Source of the DNA: Bdellovibrionales bacterium
GTDB taxonomy: Bacteria > Bdellovibrionota > UBA1018
Direction: 5' to 3'
Assembly (NCBI GenBank): GCA_018968995.1
Contig: JAGWZD010000020.1
Span: forward strand, 1-15,148
Length of the DNA: 15,148 bases
Part shown: one piece after another, positions 1-6,713 of the stretch
How positions within the stretch are numbered: position 1 is the first letter of the stretch
Layout of the letters: each line of letters begins with the position of its first letter
Program-made: the position numbers and the translations under genes
Notes under the pieces: generated by a model
What the model was told of the DNA's origin: nothing
Database searches by the model: none
Seen by the model: the letters and a program-made list of their open reading frames with translations, nothing else

Positions 1-63
1 CTTTTTGCAGAAGCTATCCACCGAATTCACAATTACGACAGCGTCAGCAGCCTCTTTATATGA
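1..63 (+). CDS. prs: Ribose-phosphate pyrophosphokinase, C-terminal end (partial)
   Basis: Frame 1 is open from the window edge to a TGA at 61-63 and encodes 20 residues reading LFAEAIHRIHN then YDSVSSLFI. This matches the conserved C-terminal tail of PRPP synthetases, which end with AEAI.RI....SVSSLF. The enzyme makes phosphoribosyl pyrophosphate from ribose 5-phosphate and ATP in the cytoplasm for nucleotide, His and Trp synthesis. Its stop codon overlaps the pth start as ATGA (60-63), so the two are probably translationally coupled. The active site lies outside the window, so the call rests on the tail and on the known prs-pth-ychF neighbourhood. Confidence 0.85.
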   Translation, partial: LFAEAIHRIHNYDSVSSLFI

Positions 64-650
64 AACTGGTGGTCGGGCTTGGAAATCCTGGGCCAAAGTA
101 TGAACTCACGCGGCATAATGTCGGATTTCTTGCCGTCGATCGCTTAATTGATCGTTGGCAGGCAGAAGGACCCCAGAATCGTCACCAAGCAGAGCTTTTT
201 GTGGCCAGGGTTCATGGCGAACAGGTGGCGATCATTAAGCCTCAAACATTCATGAATCTCTCGGGACGCGCTGTTAGCGCTATTGCAACCTTCTACAAGG
301 TTGCGCCAGACGACATTATCGTTATTCATGATGAACTCGACCTCCCTGCGATGACGTTCAAGATTAAAACGGGCGGCGGCCCAGGTGGACACAATGGACT
401 GAAGTCCCTAGACGAAAGCTTTGGCGCCGGAAAGGGGGGCTATCACCGCATTCGCGTTGGAGTCGGCCAACCCCTGCTTCCCTCGGGTAAACGCATCTCT
501 GCCGAAAAGCATGTTCTTGAGGAGTTTAGTCCACAAGAACTCCAGGATTTAGATCCTCTCCTCGATAATGTGGCCGATGCCGTAGAAATGATCTTGCGAG
601 GCGATCTTACTCGGGCCATGAATCAGTTTAACGTCTCAAGGAAAGACTAG
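60..650 (+). CDS. pth: Peptidyl-tRNA hydrolase
   Basis: This 196-residue protein has the normal length for bacterial Pth, the cytoplasmic esterase that releases peptides from tRNA dropped during aborted translation and so recycles tRNA. The family signatures are all visible: GLGNPG at residues 6-11, RHNVG at 18-22 with catalytic His19, KPQTFMN at 60-66 with the substrate-binding Asn66, HDELDLP at 90-96 with the catalytic Asp, and GGHNGLKS at 109-116 with Asn112. The ATG at 60 overlaps the prs stop by 4 bp. No separate Shine-Dalgarno is evident, which fits coupling to prs. ychF follows after 10 bp. In many proteobacteria rplY (L25/Ctc) sits between prs and pth; here there is no room for it. 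Confidence 0.97.
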   Translation: MKLVVGLGNPGPKYELTRHNVGFLAVDRLIDRWQAEGPQNRHQAELFVARVHGEQVAIIKPQTFMNLSGRAVSAIATFYKVAPDDIIVIHDELDLPAMTFKIKTGGGPGGHNGLKSLDESFGAGKGGYHRIRVGVGQPLLPSGKRISAEKHVLEEFSPQELQDLDPLLDNVADAVEMILRGDLTRAMNQFNVSRKD

Positions 651-660
651 GAGTTATCCA

Positions 661-1761
661 ATGGGTTTTAGCTGCGGAATTGTCGGATTGCCGAACGTGG
701 GAAAGTCGACCATCTTTAATGCGCTCACCTCTGCCAAAGCGGAGGCAGCCAACTACCCTTTCTGCACCATCGACCCCAACACTGGCATTGTGAAAGTACC
801 CGACCCACGGCTCTCAAAAATTGCTGAATTCATCCCTCCCCAGAAGCTCGTTCCTGCGACGATGACTTTTGTGGATATTGCCGGACTAGTGAAAGGGGCA
901 TCAAAGGGTGAAGGCCTAGGGAATCAATTTCTGGGTCACATCCGCGAGACAAATGCAATTGCTCATGTGGTGAGGTGTTTTTCAGACCCGAACGTGGTGC
1001 ATGTGGATGGCTCGGTTGACCCCCTTCGCGATATTTCAGTGATCGACTATGAGCTAATCCTTGCCGATCTCGAAACCGTAAATAAGCGGTTTAATATTAT
1101 CGAGAAAATGGCCCGAACAGGCGACAAAAAAGCTGCGGCCCAACTGGGGGTTTTGCAGCCCGTGAAGGCCACCCTGGAGAAGGGCCATACGGTACGATCA
1201 CTAAAGCTTTCTGAGGATGAGATGAAACTGATCCATGAGTTTCACCTGATCACCGCGAAGCCCGTCATGTACGTTGCAAACGTCGATGACAAAGATATTG
1301 GCAAATCTGAGCCCAATGAGTTTGTAAAAAAAGTGATGGAACACGCTGCGAAGGAAGGCAGTCATGTGGTTCAGATCTGCGGAAAGATCGAGTCTGAGAT
1401 TGCAGAACTTGAAGACTCTGAAAAGGTCGCTTTCCTTGCAGAGATGGGAATGGAAGAGCCCGGCCTAAATCGAGTTATTCGCGCCGGATATGCACTGCTC
1501 GGACTTCAAACATACTTCACCGCTGGCGAAATGGAAGTGCGCGCCTGGACCATTCATAAAGGCTGGAAAGCACCCCAAGCTGCTGGAGTGATTCACACTG
1601 ATTTTGAAAAAGGATTCATCAAAGCGGATGTCTACAGCTACGATGATTTAATGAAATATAAGAGCGAGCAAGCCGTCCGTGATGCTGGTGCACTACGCCT
1701 AGAGGGCAAAGAGTATATTGTTCGAGATGGCGACATTATGCATTTCCGCTTTGCGAATTAA
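661..1761 (+). CDS. ychF: Redox-regulated ATPase YchF (Obg-family P-loop protein)
   Basis: This 366-residue protein has the length and full architecture of YchF/OLA1, a cytoplasmic Obg-related nucleotide hydrolase that prefers ATP and associates with ribosomes and stress responses. The G1/Walker A motif GLPNVGKST is at 9-17 and the G3 motif [10 protein letters not shown] is at 72-81. The specificity loop is NVDD at 207-210, where YchF usually has NxxE, so the last residue is Asp rather than Glu. The C-terminal TGS domain includes [13 protein letters not shown] and ends in the usual D.MHFRFA.-type tail. The start is set by an AGGAG at 649-653, 7 nt before the ATG and overlapping the pth stop. 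It converges on the transglycosylase gene with only 19 bp between the stops. Confidence 0.97.
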   Translation: MGFSCGIVGLPNVGKSTIFNALTSAKAEAANYPFCTIDPNTGIVKVPDPRLSKIAEFIPPQKLVPATMTFVDIAGLVKGASKGEGLGNQFLGHIRETNAIAHVVRCFSDPNVVHVDGSVDPLRDISVIDYELILADLETVNKRFNIIEKMARTGDKKAAAQLGVLQPVKATLEKGHTVRSLKLSEDEMKLIHEFHLITAKPVMYVANVDDKDIGKSEPNEFVKKVMEHAAKEGSHVVQICGKIESEIAELEDSEKVAFLAEMGMEEPGLNRVIRAGYALLGLQTYFTAGEMEVRAWTIHKGWKAPQAAGVIHTDFEKGFIKADVYSYDDLMKYKSEQAVRDAGALRLEGKEYIVRDGDIMHFRFAN

Positions 1762-1780
1762 TCAAACAGGCAGAATTCGT

Positions 1781-4090
1781 TTACTTAGAGTTCGATTCAG
1801 CTGCCTTGGATCCGCCAGCGTTCAGGTTTCGCGCCCAGAAGTAACCGAGTGGCTGGGGTCCAGAAAATGTCTGCGGTAGATTGCGCGTTTCTAACGGAAG
1901 ACGCCTGGAGTACCAGTAATAATTCCTAATGATGGAACCCACATAATCACGTGTTTCTTTGAATGGAATCGACTCAATAAACTCCACAAGGCCCAGAGAA
2001 AGCCCGTCATCCCCATCCTTTAGGTTAAACTCTTTCATCCACTTCTCAACGGCGGCTGGACCAGCGTTGTAAGCTGCTGTTGCAAGAGCAATATTGCCTT
2101 TAAATCGCCGAAACATTTCGGCCATGTACAACGTACCAATTCGCACATTGTTCGCGTCCTGACCTAATTCGACCCGACGAATCTTTGGGTCGGTATCCAC
2201 CGCAGTCGCTGGCATCAGCTGCATCAAGCCCACGGCCCCAGAGGAAGAAATAGCGCCGAGGTCAAAAGCAGACTCTTGCTTCATGAGCGCCAGCACCCAA
2301 ACCGGATCAATATTATTTCGCTTAGCGTTCTCTAGAATCAGCGGCCAACGCTCAACCGGAAAAACAATCTTAGCCGCCCAAGACGTTGAAGCCGCCCGGG
2401 CCCCGCGCTGAATTAACTCTGTGACGGCACTGAACGCTCCGAGATGCGAGGCAGCCCTGTTATTCAGATTCGCAAGATGTACCAAAAATTCAGTGTCTAG
2501 TGTCTCTTTCGGTCGTAGCTCTCGAAGCTCCATCTGGGCCAATTCAACCAGATTCGGATCATTTGCGTTCAGGAGGGCTTCAGCTTTTCGAAGGGCCACC
2601 ATTTCCGTTGGATGAAGCCTTAAGTCAAAACCCTTTGACTCTGGAGCGTCGGTGACCAGAAAGTCTTCAGGAGTTTTTCCCAGCTGCTGAGCGGCGAGCA
2701 GTCCATAAAAACTAAGGGGACTCTCTCTTGCGATGGTCTCAAACAGGGGGCGAATATCCTCTGGAATTTCTCCGTCCTCAATTTGAGAGGCCCCTAGCCA
2801 ATATCGAGCCTTCTGCCTCAAGGCCGAGCGCGGAAACTTTTCCAAAAAATCGCGCAAAGGCTGGCGTATTTGACGAAGTCGGCGATCTCGGAGTAGGGGC
2901 ACTATCGCCTCCCATGCCGTGACATCCTCGTCGCCTTGACGGTAGGCCTGCTGAACTCGCGGGGCCGCCACTGACCCCGGGTTTTCAACAACATAATCCA
3001 CAAGCGGCTTCCATTTTTGAGCCAACTCGGCGCGCTCGGGCGACTGTTTTACAAACGCTAAAACTAATCGTCTGGCCCAGGCAGCGCAGGGGTTATCCTC
3101 AGTGGCGATCCAGAAATCGGGAGATTTTTTTTGGCAGCTCTCAAAGTAATTTGAAATCTGTGACGTGCTGAGAACTGAGAATGGAAGGCGGTCCCAGGCT
3201 CGCTCAAAGCTCTCTCGAGCTTGCTTAAATCTCTTTTTAGCAAAATGCACTTGCGCAAAAATGAGATCAACTTTCCCCATTTGCTCAGGAATTTTTTTAT
3301 TCCACGGAGAACTCGAACAATGCTCAACAATTGCCAACCAGTAGCGCCGCGCCTCTTGAGCTTTTTTTTCAGCCTTTACCCACTGACGCTTGAGGACCGA
3401 TTTCTCTGCCTCTGATTGGGCTCGAATAGCGAGCAACGCCTGAGCATGATCATAGTACAGGCCCGAACTATCGACACTCCCCCACCGGCCAGGCGCACCT
3501 AAAGCGCGGAGTTCGCGGGCGTTCGGATCCTTCTTGAGATTCAAGGCAGGCCTAACAACTTGAGCGGGATGTCTTTCGCGCATGGCCCTGCTGGTCGCTT
3601 GAGGCTTTCCCCAGGCAAGTGGTCCGCCCGAAAAGACCATCCATGTCGCGAAAATAAAAACGCAGGCCCCTGATTTTTGCTGAAGTTGATTTTTCAACCT
3701 CAGCAGTGCCTTTTCGCAAACCCCTAATGCGAGCCAAGAACAGGTTTTACAGGCGTCACGAAAGCTTTCGATTTCTACACGAGAGGCCATCAGGTCTTTG
3801 GCCTGACCCCACTGAAGATTTTGTCCAACTTCAATACCCAAGAGTTTCTGGTGTCTCTGGTCCAATAAACGAATCTTTTCTTCCGTCGTACACTTCGTAT
3901 CTCTGCGGTTTGGGCAGGGCTCACAGATGGAGTCCGTCTCAGCGACAACTTCGATGACCACCTGATCGCCCTCTTTATTATTGAGCGCCTGAACAATTTT
4001 AGAAAAATTACTGATGAACGACGGTGAATAGCCTTTTCCCTGAAATCCAAGAGCACATAAGAAATGATGGGGTCTAAATCTCAAACGCAT
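1781..4090 (-). CDS. slt: DUF1284 - Slt70-type lytic transglycosylase fusion ORF
   Basis: One uninterrupted frame of 769 codons carries two parts. Residues 1-130 match DUF1284: MRLRFRPHHFLC at the start, GKGYSPSF, and cysteines at 12, 56, 59, 67, 114, 117 and 125, suggesting a metal or Fe-S site. Residues 141-161 are hydrophobic (GACVFIFATWMVF...LAWG) behind a Lys/Arg-bearing stretch and look like a signal peptide or anchor. The rest is a helical solenoid (about 210-575) followed by an SLT domain: KQES with catalytic Glu606, GAVGLMQLMPATA, AAYNAGPAAV, and ETRDYVGSIIRNYYWY. Slt cleaves murein strands to 1,6-anhydromuropeptides in the periplasm. An internal TTG at 3697 would give a 638-residue product, close to E. 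coli Slt70, beginning directly with the signal peptide. The ATG at 4090 was chosen because DUF1284 proteins begin there; an in-frame ATG at 4159 would overlap the upstream gene by 53 bp. The Slt call is sure. Whether the product is a true fusion is open. Confidence 0.85.
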   Translation of the reverse strand: MRLRFRPHHFLCALGFQGKGYSPSFISNFSKIVQALNNKEGDQVVIEVVAETDSICEPCPNRRDTKCTTEEKIRLLDQRHQKLLGIEVGQNLQWGQAKDLMASRVEIESFRDACKTCSWLALGVCEKALLRLKNQLQQKSGACVFIFATWMVFSGGPLAWGKPQATSRAMRERHPAQVVRPALNLKKDPNARELRALGAPGRWGSVDSSGLYYDHAQALLAIRAQSEAEKSVLKRQWVKAEKKAQEARRYWLAIVEHCSSSPWNKKIPEQMGKVDLIFAQVHFAKKRFKQARESFERAWDRLPFSVLSTSQISNYFESCQKKSPDFWIATEDNPCAAWARRLVLAFVKQSPERAELAQKWKPLVDYVVENPGSVAAPRVQQAYRQGDEDVTAWEAIVPLLRDRRLRQIRQPLRDFLEKFPRSALRQKARYWLGASQIEDGEIPEDIRPLFETIARESPLSFYGLLAAQQLGKTPEDFLVTDAPESKGFDLRLHPTEMVALRKAEALLNANDPNLVELAQMELRELRPKETLDTEFLVHLANLNNRAASHLGAFSAVTELIQRGARAASTSWAAKIVFPVERWPLILENAKRNNIDPVWVLALMKQESAFDLGAISSSGAVGLMQLMPATAVDTDPKIRRVELGQDANNVRIGTLYMAEMFRRFKGNIALATAAYNAGPAAVEKWMKEFNLKDGDDGLSLGLVEFIESIPFKETRDYVGSIIRNYYWYSRRLPLETRNLPQTFSGPQPLGYFWARNLNAGGSKAAESNSK

Positions 4091-4106
4091 AGGACCCGAT
4101 ACATGA

Positions 4107-4580
4107 TCAAATCCGCGCTTCGGACTTCTGAGTTCCAGGTTCTTGCGTGGGACGCTCATTCTGAACTGCGGCTACCATTGCATTGTAGCTTTCGGCAAGT
4201 TCTTGAAAATGATCCCCAGAACGAAACTGAAGATGGGGTTTCAACTTTCCGGTGCGCGCTGCCTCACGTAAATACATGTTGAGTTTATACAATGGACCCG
4301 CAATTCGATGTGACAAGAAGACCGCTAAAACGAAAATCACCAGAACAAACCCGACCTCGAAGGCCAGCAGAGCTCGCATCATGTCTTTCTGCGCACGGAG
4401 AACCTGTTCAACCTCTGGGCCTCGCGGATCGCTAATACGCAGATCGGTGATAACATTGAAGGCCTCTGTAAGTACCAATGGAAAGGCCAAACTCAAGCCG
4501 ATCACCCAGCTGCACATGACAAATGCGAAGCGGAACTGAAATCGCGGATTGATCAGGAAATTGCGCCGTTTATGCTTCAT
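4107..4580 (-). CDS. Small two-TM HAMP-like membrane protein
   Basis: This 157-residue protein has two transmembrane helices (about 17-40 and 70-90) around a short periplasmic segment. A HAMP-like segment follows (about 90-142) with the proline motif HRIAGPLYKLN after TM2 and a second amphipathic helix ending FQELAESYNAMV. It resembles the input half of a chemoreceptor or sensor kinase, but no kinase, cyclase or methyl-accepting domain follows. Such short HAMP proteins are common in delta-type proteobacteria and have no established function. The start is supported by GGAGAGG just upstream of the ATG. The stop lies 16 bp before the ATG of the DUF1284-Slt ORF, so the two are probably co-transcribed; a role in envelope sensing is only inference. 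Confidence 0.8.
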   Translation of the reverse strand: MKHKRRNFLINPRFQFRFAFVMCSWVIGLSLAFPLVLTEAFNVITDLRISDPRGPEVEQVLRAQKDMMRALLAFEVGFVLVIFVLAVFLSHRIAGPLYKLNMYLREAARTGKLKPHLQFRSGDHFQELAESYNAMVAAVQNERPTQEPGTQKSEARI

Positions 4581-4599
4581 GCCCTCTCCAAGAGCCTTG

Positions 4600-4605
4600 A
4601 GTATA
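4600..4605 (-). promoter_or_regulatory. Possible -10 box upstream of the HAMP-like gene
   Basis: TATACT on the minus strand matches the sigma70 -10 consensus at 5 of 6 positions and would give a leader of roughly 12-15 nt before the ATG at 4580. No good -35 hexamer is found at 16-18 nt, so this is a weak prediction. Confidence 0.25.
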
Positions 4606-4660
4606 ACTCACGTCTGTGTCCAGGAAAGGAGACAAAATTCTGACTTCTTCAACCCGGCTC

Positions 4661-4688
4661 TAGACAAGCCCTAGGTTTTAAGGTTAAT
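4661..4688 (+). promoter_or_regulatory. Predicted sigma70-type promoter of tRNA-Asn
   Basis: TAGACA at 4661-4666 (5 of 6 matches to TTGACA), a 16-nt spacer and GTTAAT at 4683-4688 (4 of 6 matches to TATAAT) lie 15 bp upstream of the mature tRNA 5' end. This is a sensible place for a tRNA promoter with a short leader. Confidence 0.4.
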
Positions 4689-4703
4689 CGTGGAGGCCTG
4701 TGT

Positions 4704-4779
4704 TGGCCAGTAGCTCAGTCGGTAGAGCAATCGGCTGTTAACCGATCGGTCGTTGGTTCGAGTCCAACCTGGCCAGCCA
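4704..4779 (+). tRNA. tRNA-Asn (anticodon GTT)
   Basis: A complete 76-nt cloverleaf can be folded by eye. The acceptor stem TGGCCAG (4704-4710) pairs perfectly with CTGGCCA (4769-4775). The D arm is GCTC/GAGC (4713-4728), and the anticodon stem is ATCGG/CCGAT (4730-4746) with loop CTGTTAA and anticodon GTT at 4737-4739. The variable region is 5 nt. The T arm is GTTGG-TTCGAGT-CCAAC (4752-4768). The discriminator is G and the CCA end is encoded (4777-4779). It reads Asn codons AAC and AAU. No second tRNA follows, and no copy of its 3' end was noticed elsewhere in the window. Confidence 0.97.
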
Positions 4780-4844
4780 TAAAAATCACAGCCGCCCGCC
4801 CCGTATTCACGGTACAACCTCTTTCATGATGAGGAGTCTTAGGA

Positions 4845-5078
4845 TCAGAGATCCGAGAGAAAATCCGATAGCTTCCTGTAGCCCAGGCCCTGAGCAATGG
4901 CGTCTAGGCTTAAAAGACGAGGATTACTGCGGCCGGCGATGATTTCTCTCAATGTTGAGCGGGCCATTCCAATCTCAAGAGCGAGCGCATCCACACTCTT
5001 ATCTCTCTCGTGCAGATCTCGGCTAATTTTGAGACCGACTCTTTTCAGGTAGCCGATCTTTCTCGCTCTGTCTCGCAC
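4845..5078 (-). CDS. Orphan Xre-type helix-turn-helix DNA-binding protein
   Basis: This 77-residue protein is almost entirely a Cro/C1 (Xre)-type HTH. The recognisable core is VDALALEIGMARSTLREIIAG, followed by SNPRLLSLDAIAQGLGY, giving the helix-turn-helix and the stabilising third and fourth helices of single-domain regulators. It presumably binds DNA as a dimer in the cytoplasm; its target is unknown. The start is a GTG at 5078 with only a weak GGGG-type ribosome site, and no ATG is in frame upstream. It lies on the minus strand 102 bp downstream of the histidine kinase gene and converges on tRNA-Asn. No toxin-like partner or phage gene is adjacent, so an antitoxin or prophage-repressor role is not supported. 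Confidence 0.8.
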   Translation of the reverse strand: MRDRARKIGYLKRVGLKISRDLHERDKSVDALALEIGMARSTLREIIAGRSNPRLLSLDAIAQGLGYRKLSDFLSDL

Positions 5079-5180
5079 CGTAACACCCCGTTCATCAGAA
5101 CTTGCTGGTTTGAGAGTCAGGATAGCCCAAAAAAGATCTGCAAAAACGACGGTTTTCCGGATTTTTTTAAGGCGAGCGGC

Positions 5181-6365
5181 TCATCCTATGGGCAGGTCGA
5201 ACACAAATGCACAGCCGACGGGTTCCAGATTTTCAATCCAAATCCGCCCGCCGTGGGCCTTGATAATTTTTCGGCTGATATACAGCCCTAAGCCAAGACC
5301 TCGACCATCGCAGGGTTCGGAGCCACGATCGAAGCAATCAAATACCTGTTGGTGTAGCTTAGGTGGTATTCCCTTGCCGTAGTCGATGACACGGACCCGA
5401 AAAAAATGGGCTGCCTGTTCCACTTCGATTCGAATCTGATTCTGACAGGAGTACTTCATGGCGTTGTTCACGAGATTCAATAAGACTTGTCGAATTCGAA
5501 CAGCCTCGCCCCGAATCAGTGCGGCAGGAGGACAGAGGGTTTCGAGAAGAATGCCCGCGCGGTCGAGCTCAGGCTGAAGAATGGACATCGCCTCTGAAAC
5601 GATCACGGCTAAATTAATGGGATCGAATCGAACCCGAAAGTTGTCACTTTCAATCCTTGAAAAGGCCACCATCTCATCAAGAAGAGCCGTGGATTGATCG
5701 ACCTGAATCTGCGCGTTACGAATAATTTCGAAAATTCGATCAGGAGACACAGCGCCCTGCTGGGGGCTTTTTAAGCTCTGACTTAAAAACTCCATTAATA
5801 GCCTTAAAGAAGTCAGCGGCACTCGAATTTCATGCGCAATCATCGAAAAAAGAGTTTCTTTCGACTTTTGTACGTCCATGAGGCGGCGATTCAGCTGCCG
5901 ATGGTGGAGAACAAAAGAAATCGACTCTGAAAGCGCGCGGGCGGTGAACAGGTCTGCATCATCGAACGCTTTTGGCGTGGCACCAATCGCTAGTGTTCCC
6001 AGGGCTTGATCCTGGAAGGACAGGGGAAGCACCAGTAGTCCGTTTGTCGTCGCTCGAGGATTCATTTCAAGACTTCGCCAATCGGTGACAACCCAGGGAC
6101 TCCGCTGACCCGAAACCGCCATCGCCCCGAAAAGGTGAGAAGACTCTGAATCCGAGAGCTCTCTCACTCCGGAAGCGTCTGCGAAAAGAGATGGGACTTC
6201 CGACCCGCCCTTACACGGGGAATGGGCGCTCCATCCCTGAAAAAACCCGTTCACTAATGGAAGCAGATGTCCCCAGAGTTCTGCATCGCTCGGGGTCCGA
6301 AAAAGGACTTTTCCTACCTCAACCAGGAACTGCTGATGCTGGGACCGATCCATCCTTCCCATCAT
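5181..6365 (-). CDS. Soluble GAF-like sensor histidine kinase
   Basis: This 394-residue protein has no transmembrane segment. Residues 1-155 look like a GAF-type sensory domain (conserved LVLPLSFQDQALGTLAIG near 110-128). A short linker helix leads to a HisKA domain with the H-box MIAHEIRVPLTSLR, phospho-acceptor His178. The HATPase domain has the N-box QVLLNLVNNAMKYS (293-306), G1 DYGKGIP (328-334), F-box VFDCFDRG (341-348) and G2 GRGLGLGLYIS (354-364). It should autophosphorylate in response to a cytoplasmic signal and pass phosphate to a response regulator, but none is encoded nearby, so it is an orphan kinase. Several Met codons cluster at the start (6365, 6362, 6353) and none has a good Shine-Dalgarno, so the exact start is uncertain. 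Confidence 0.93.
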   Translation of the reverse strand: MMGRMDRSQHQQFLVEVGKVLFRTPSDAELWGHLLPLVNGFFQGWSAHSPCKGGSEVPSLFADASGVRELSDSESSHLFGAMAVSGQRSPWVVTDWRSLEMNPRATTNGLLVLPLSFQDQALGTLAIGATPKAFDDADLFTARALSESISFVLHHRQLNRRLMDVQKSKETLFSMIAHEIRVPLTSLRLLMEFLSQSLKSPQQGAVSPDRIFEIIRNAQIQVDQSTALLDEMVAFSRIESDNFRVRFDPINLAVIVSEAMSILQPELDRAGILLETLCPPAALIRGEAVRIRQVLLNLVNNAMKYSCQNQIRIEVEQAAHFFRVRVIDYGKGIPPKLHQQVFDCFDRGSEPCDGRGLGLGLYISRKIIKAHGGRIWIENLEPVGCAFVFDLPIG

Positions 6366-6398
6366 AAGCCCAGGGGCCGGAATTTCGACGGATTAACA

Positions 6399-6411
6399 AA
6401 CTTTTAAAGTT
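6399..6411. repeat. A/T-rich palindrome upstream of the kinase gene
   Basis: AACTTT-T-AAAGTT is a perfect 6-bp inverted repeat with a single central base, 34 bp upstream of the kinase start. It could be an operator half-site pair or part of the promoter, but short A/T palindromes also arise by chance. The rest of 6366-6475 shows nothing further. Confidence 0.25.
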
Positions 6412-6475
6412 CTGAAAATGTTAAGGAAAATGCCTGCCAGAACGCGCATTGATCGGAATACCGCCCAAAGCGCCT

Positions 6476-6649
6476 TTAGCGCTGAGGAATCCAACCCTGA
6501 CTCCAGGCAATCCAACCCATGATGAGCAGAAACAGGAAAAGTCCCAGAGTCAGTATCACGTACAGAAAAAACGGGTGCTTCCACATGGGACCCGACCATT
6601 CCGGCTCACGCTCTTTGCGATACTGAGAGGAGTTTTCGTGATTTTTCAC
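6476..6649 (-). CDS. Small single-TM membrane protein (57 aa), hypothetical
   Basis: In the space between the kinase and the hydroxylase, the minus strand encodes a 57-residue protein. A polar, charged N-terminus (KNHENSSQYRKEREPEW) is followed by a typical 20-25-residue transmembrane helix (FFLYVILTLGLFLFLLIMGW) and a short tail ending WIPQR. The charged-then-hydrophobic layout and the Trp residues at both membrane borders argue for a real coding region. The start used is GTG at 6649; an AAGGGA abuts it, closer than a normal Shine-Dalgarno. An internal ATG at 6586 would leave only the helix. It lies on the same strand as the kinase, 110 bp upstream of it. I do not recognise the family. Confidence 0.55.
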   Translation of the reverse strand: MKNHENSSQYRKEREPEWSGPMWKHPFFLYVILTLGLFLFLLIMGWIAWSQGWIPQR

Positions 6650-6713
6650 TCCCTTGAGTTAACCAACTGCCCTGTGGCAAGGCAAGAGCCCTTGGGATAT
6701 CTTTTCTCCCATC

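Noticed and set aside
4091..4159. N-terminal extension of the DUF1284-Slt frame to the ATG at 4159
   Set aside because: The extra 23 residues overlap the upstream gene, lack a clear ribosome site and precede the usual DUF1284 start.
4842..4854. GGATC-AGA-GATCC hairpin at the end of the Xre gene as a terminator
   Set aside because: The stem is only 5 bp, overlaps the stop codon and is not followed by a T run on the minus strand.
4845..5078. Xre protein as antitoxin of a toxin-antitoxin pair
   Set aside because: No small toxin-like frame lies next to it on either strand; the next gene on its strand is a full histidine kinase.
4704..5180. tRNA-Asn followed by an Xre-type regulator as the edge of an integrated element
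   Set aside because: No integrase, no repeated tRNA 3' end and no phage-like genes are visible, and the flanking genes are ordinary chromosomal ones.
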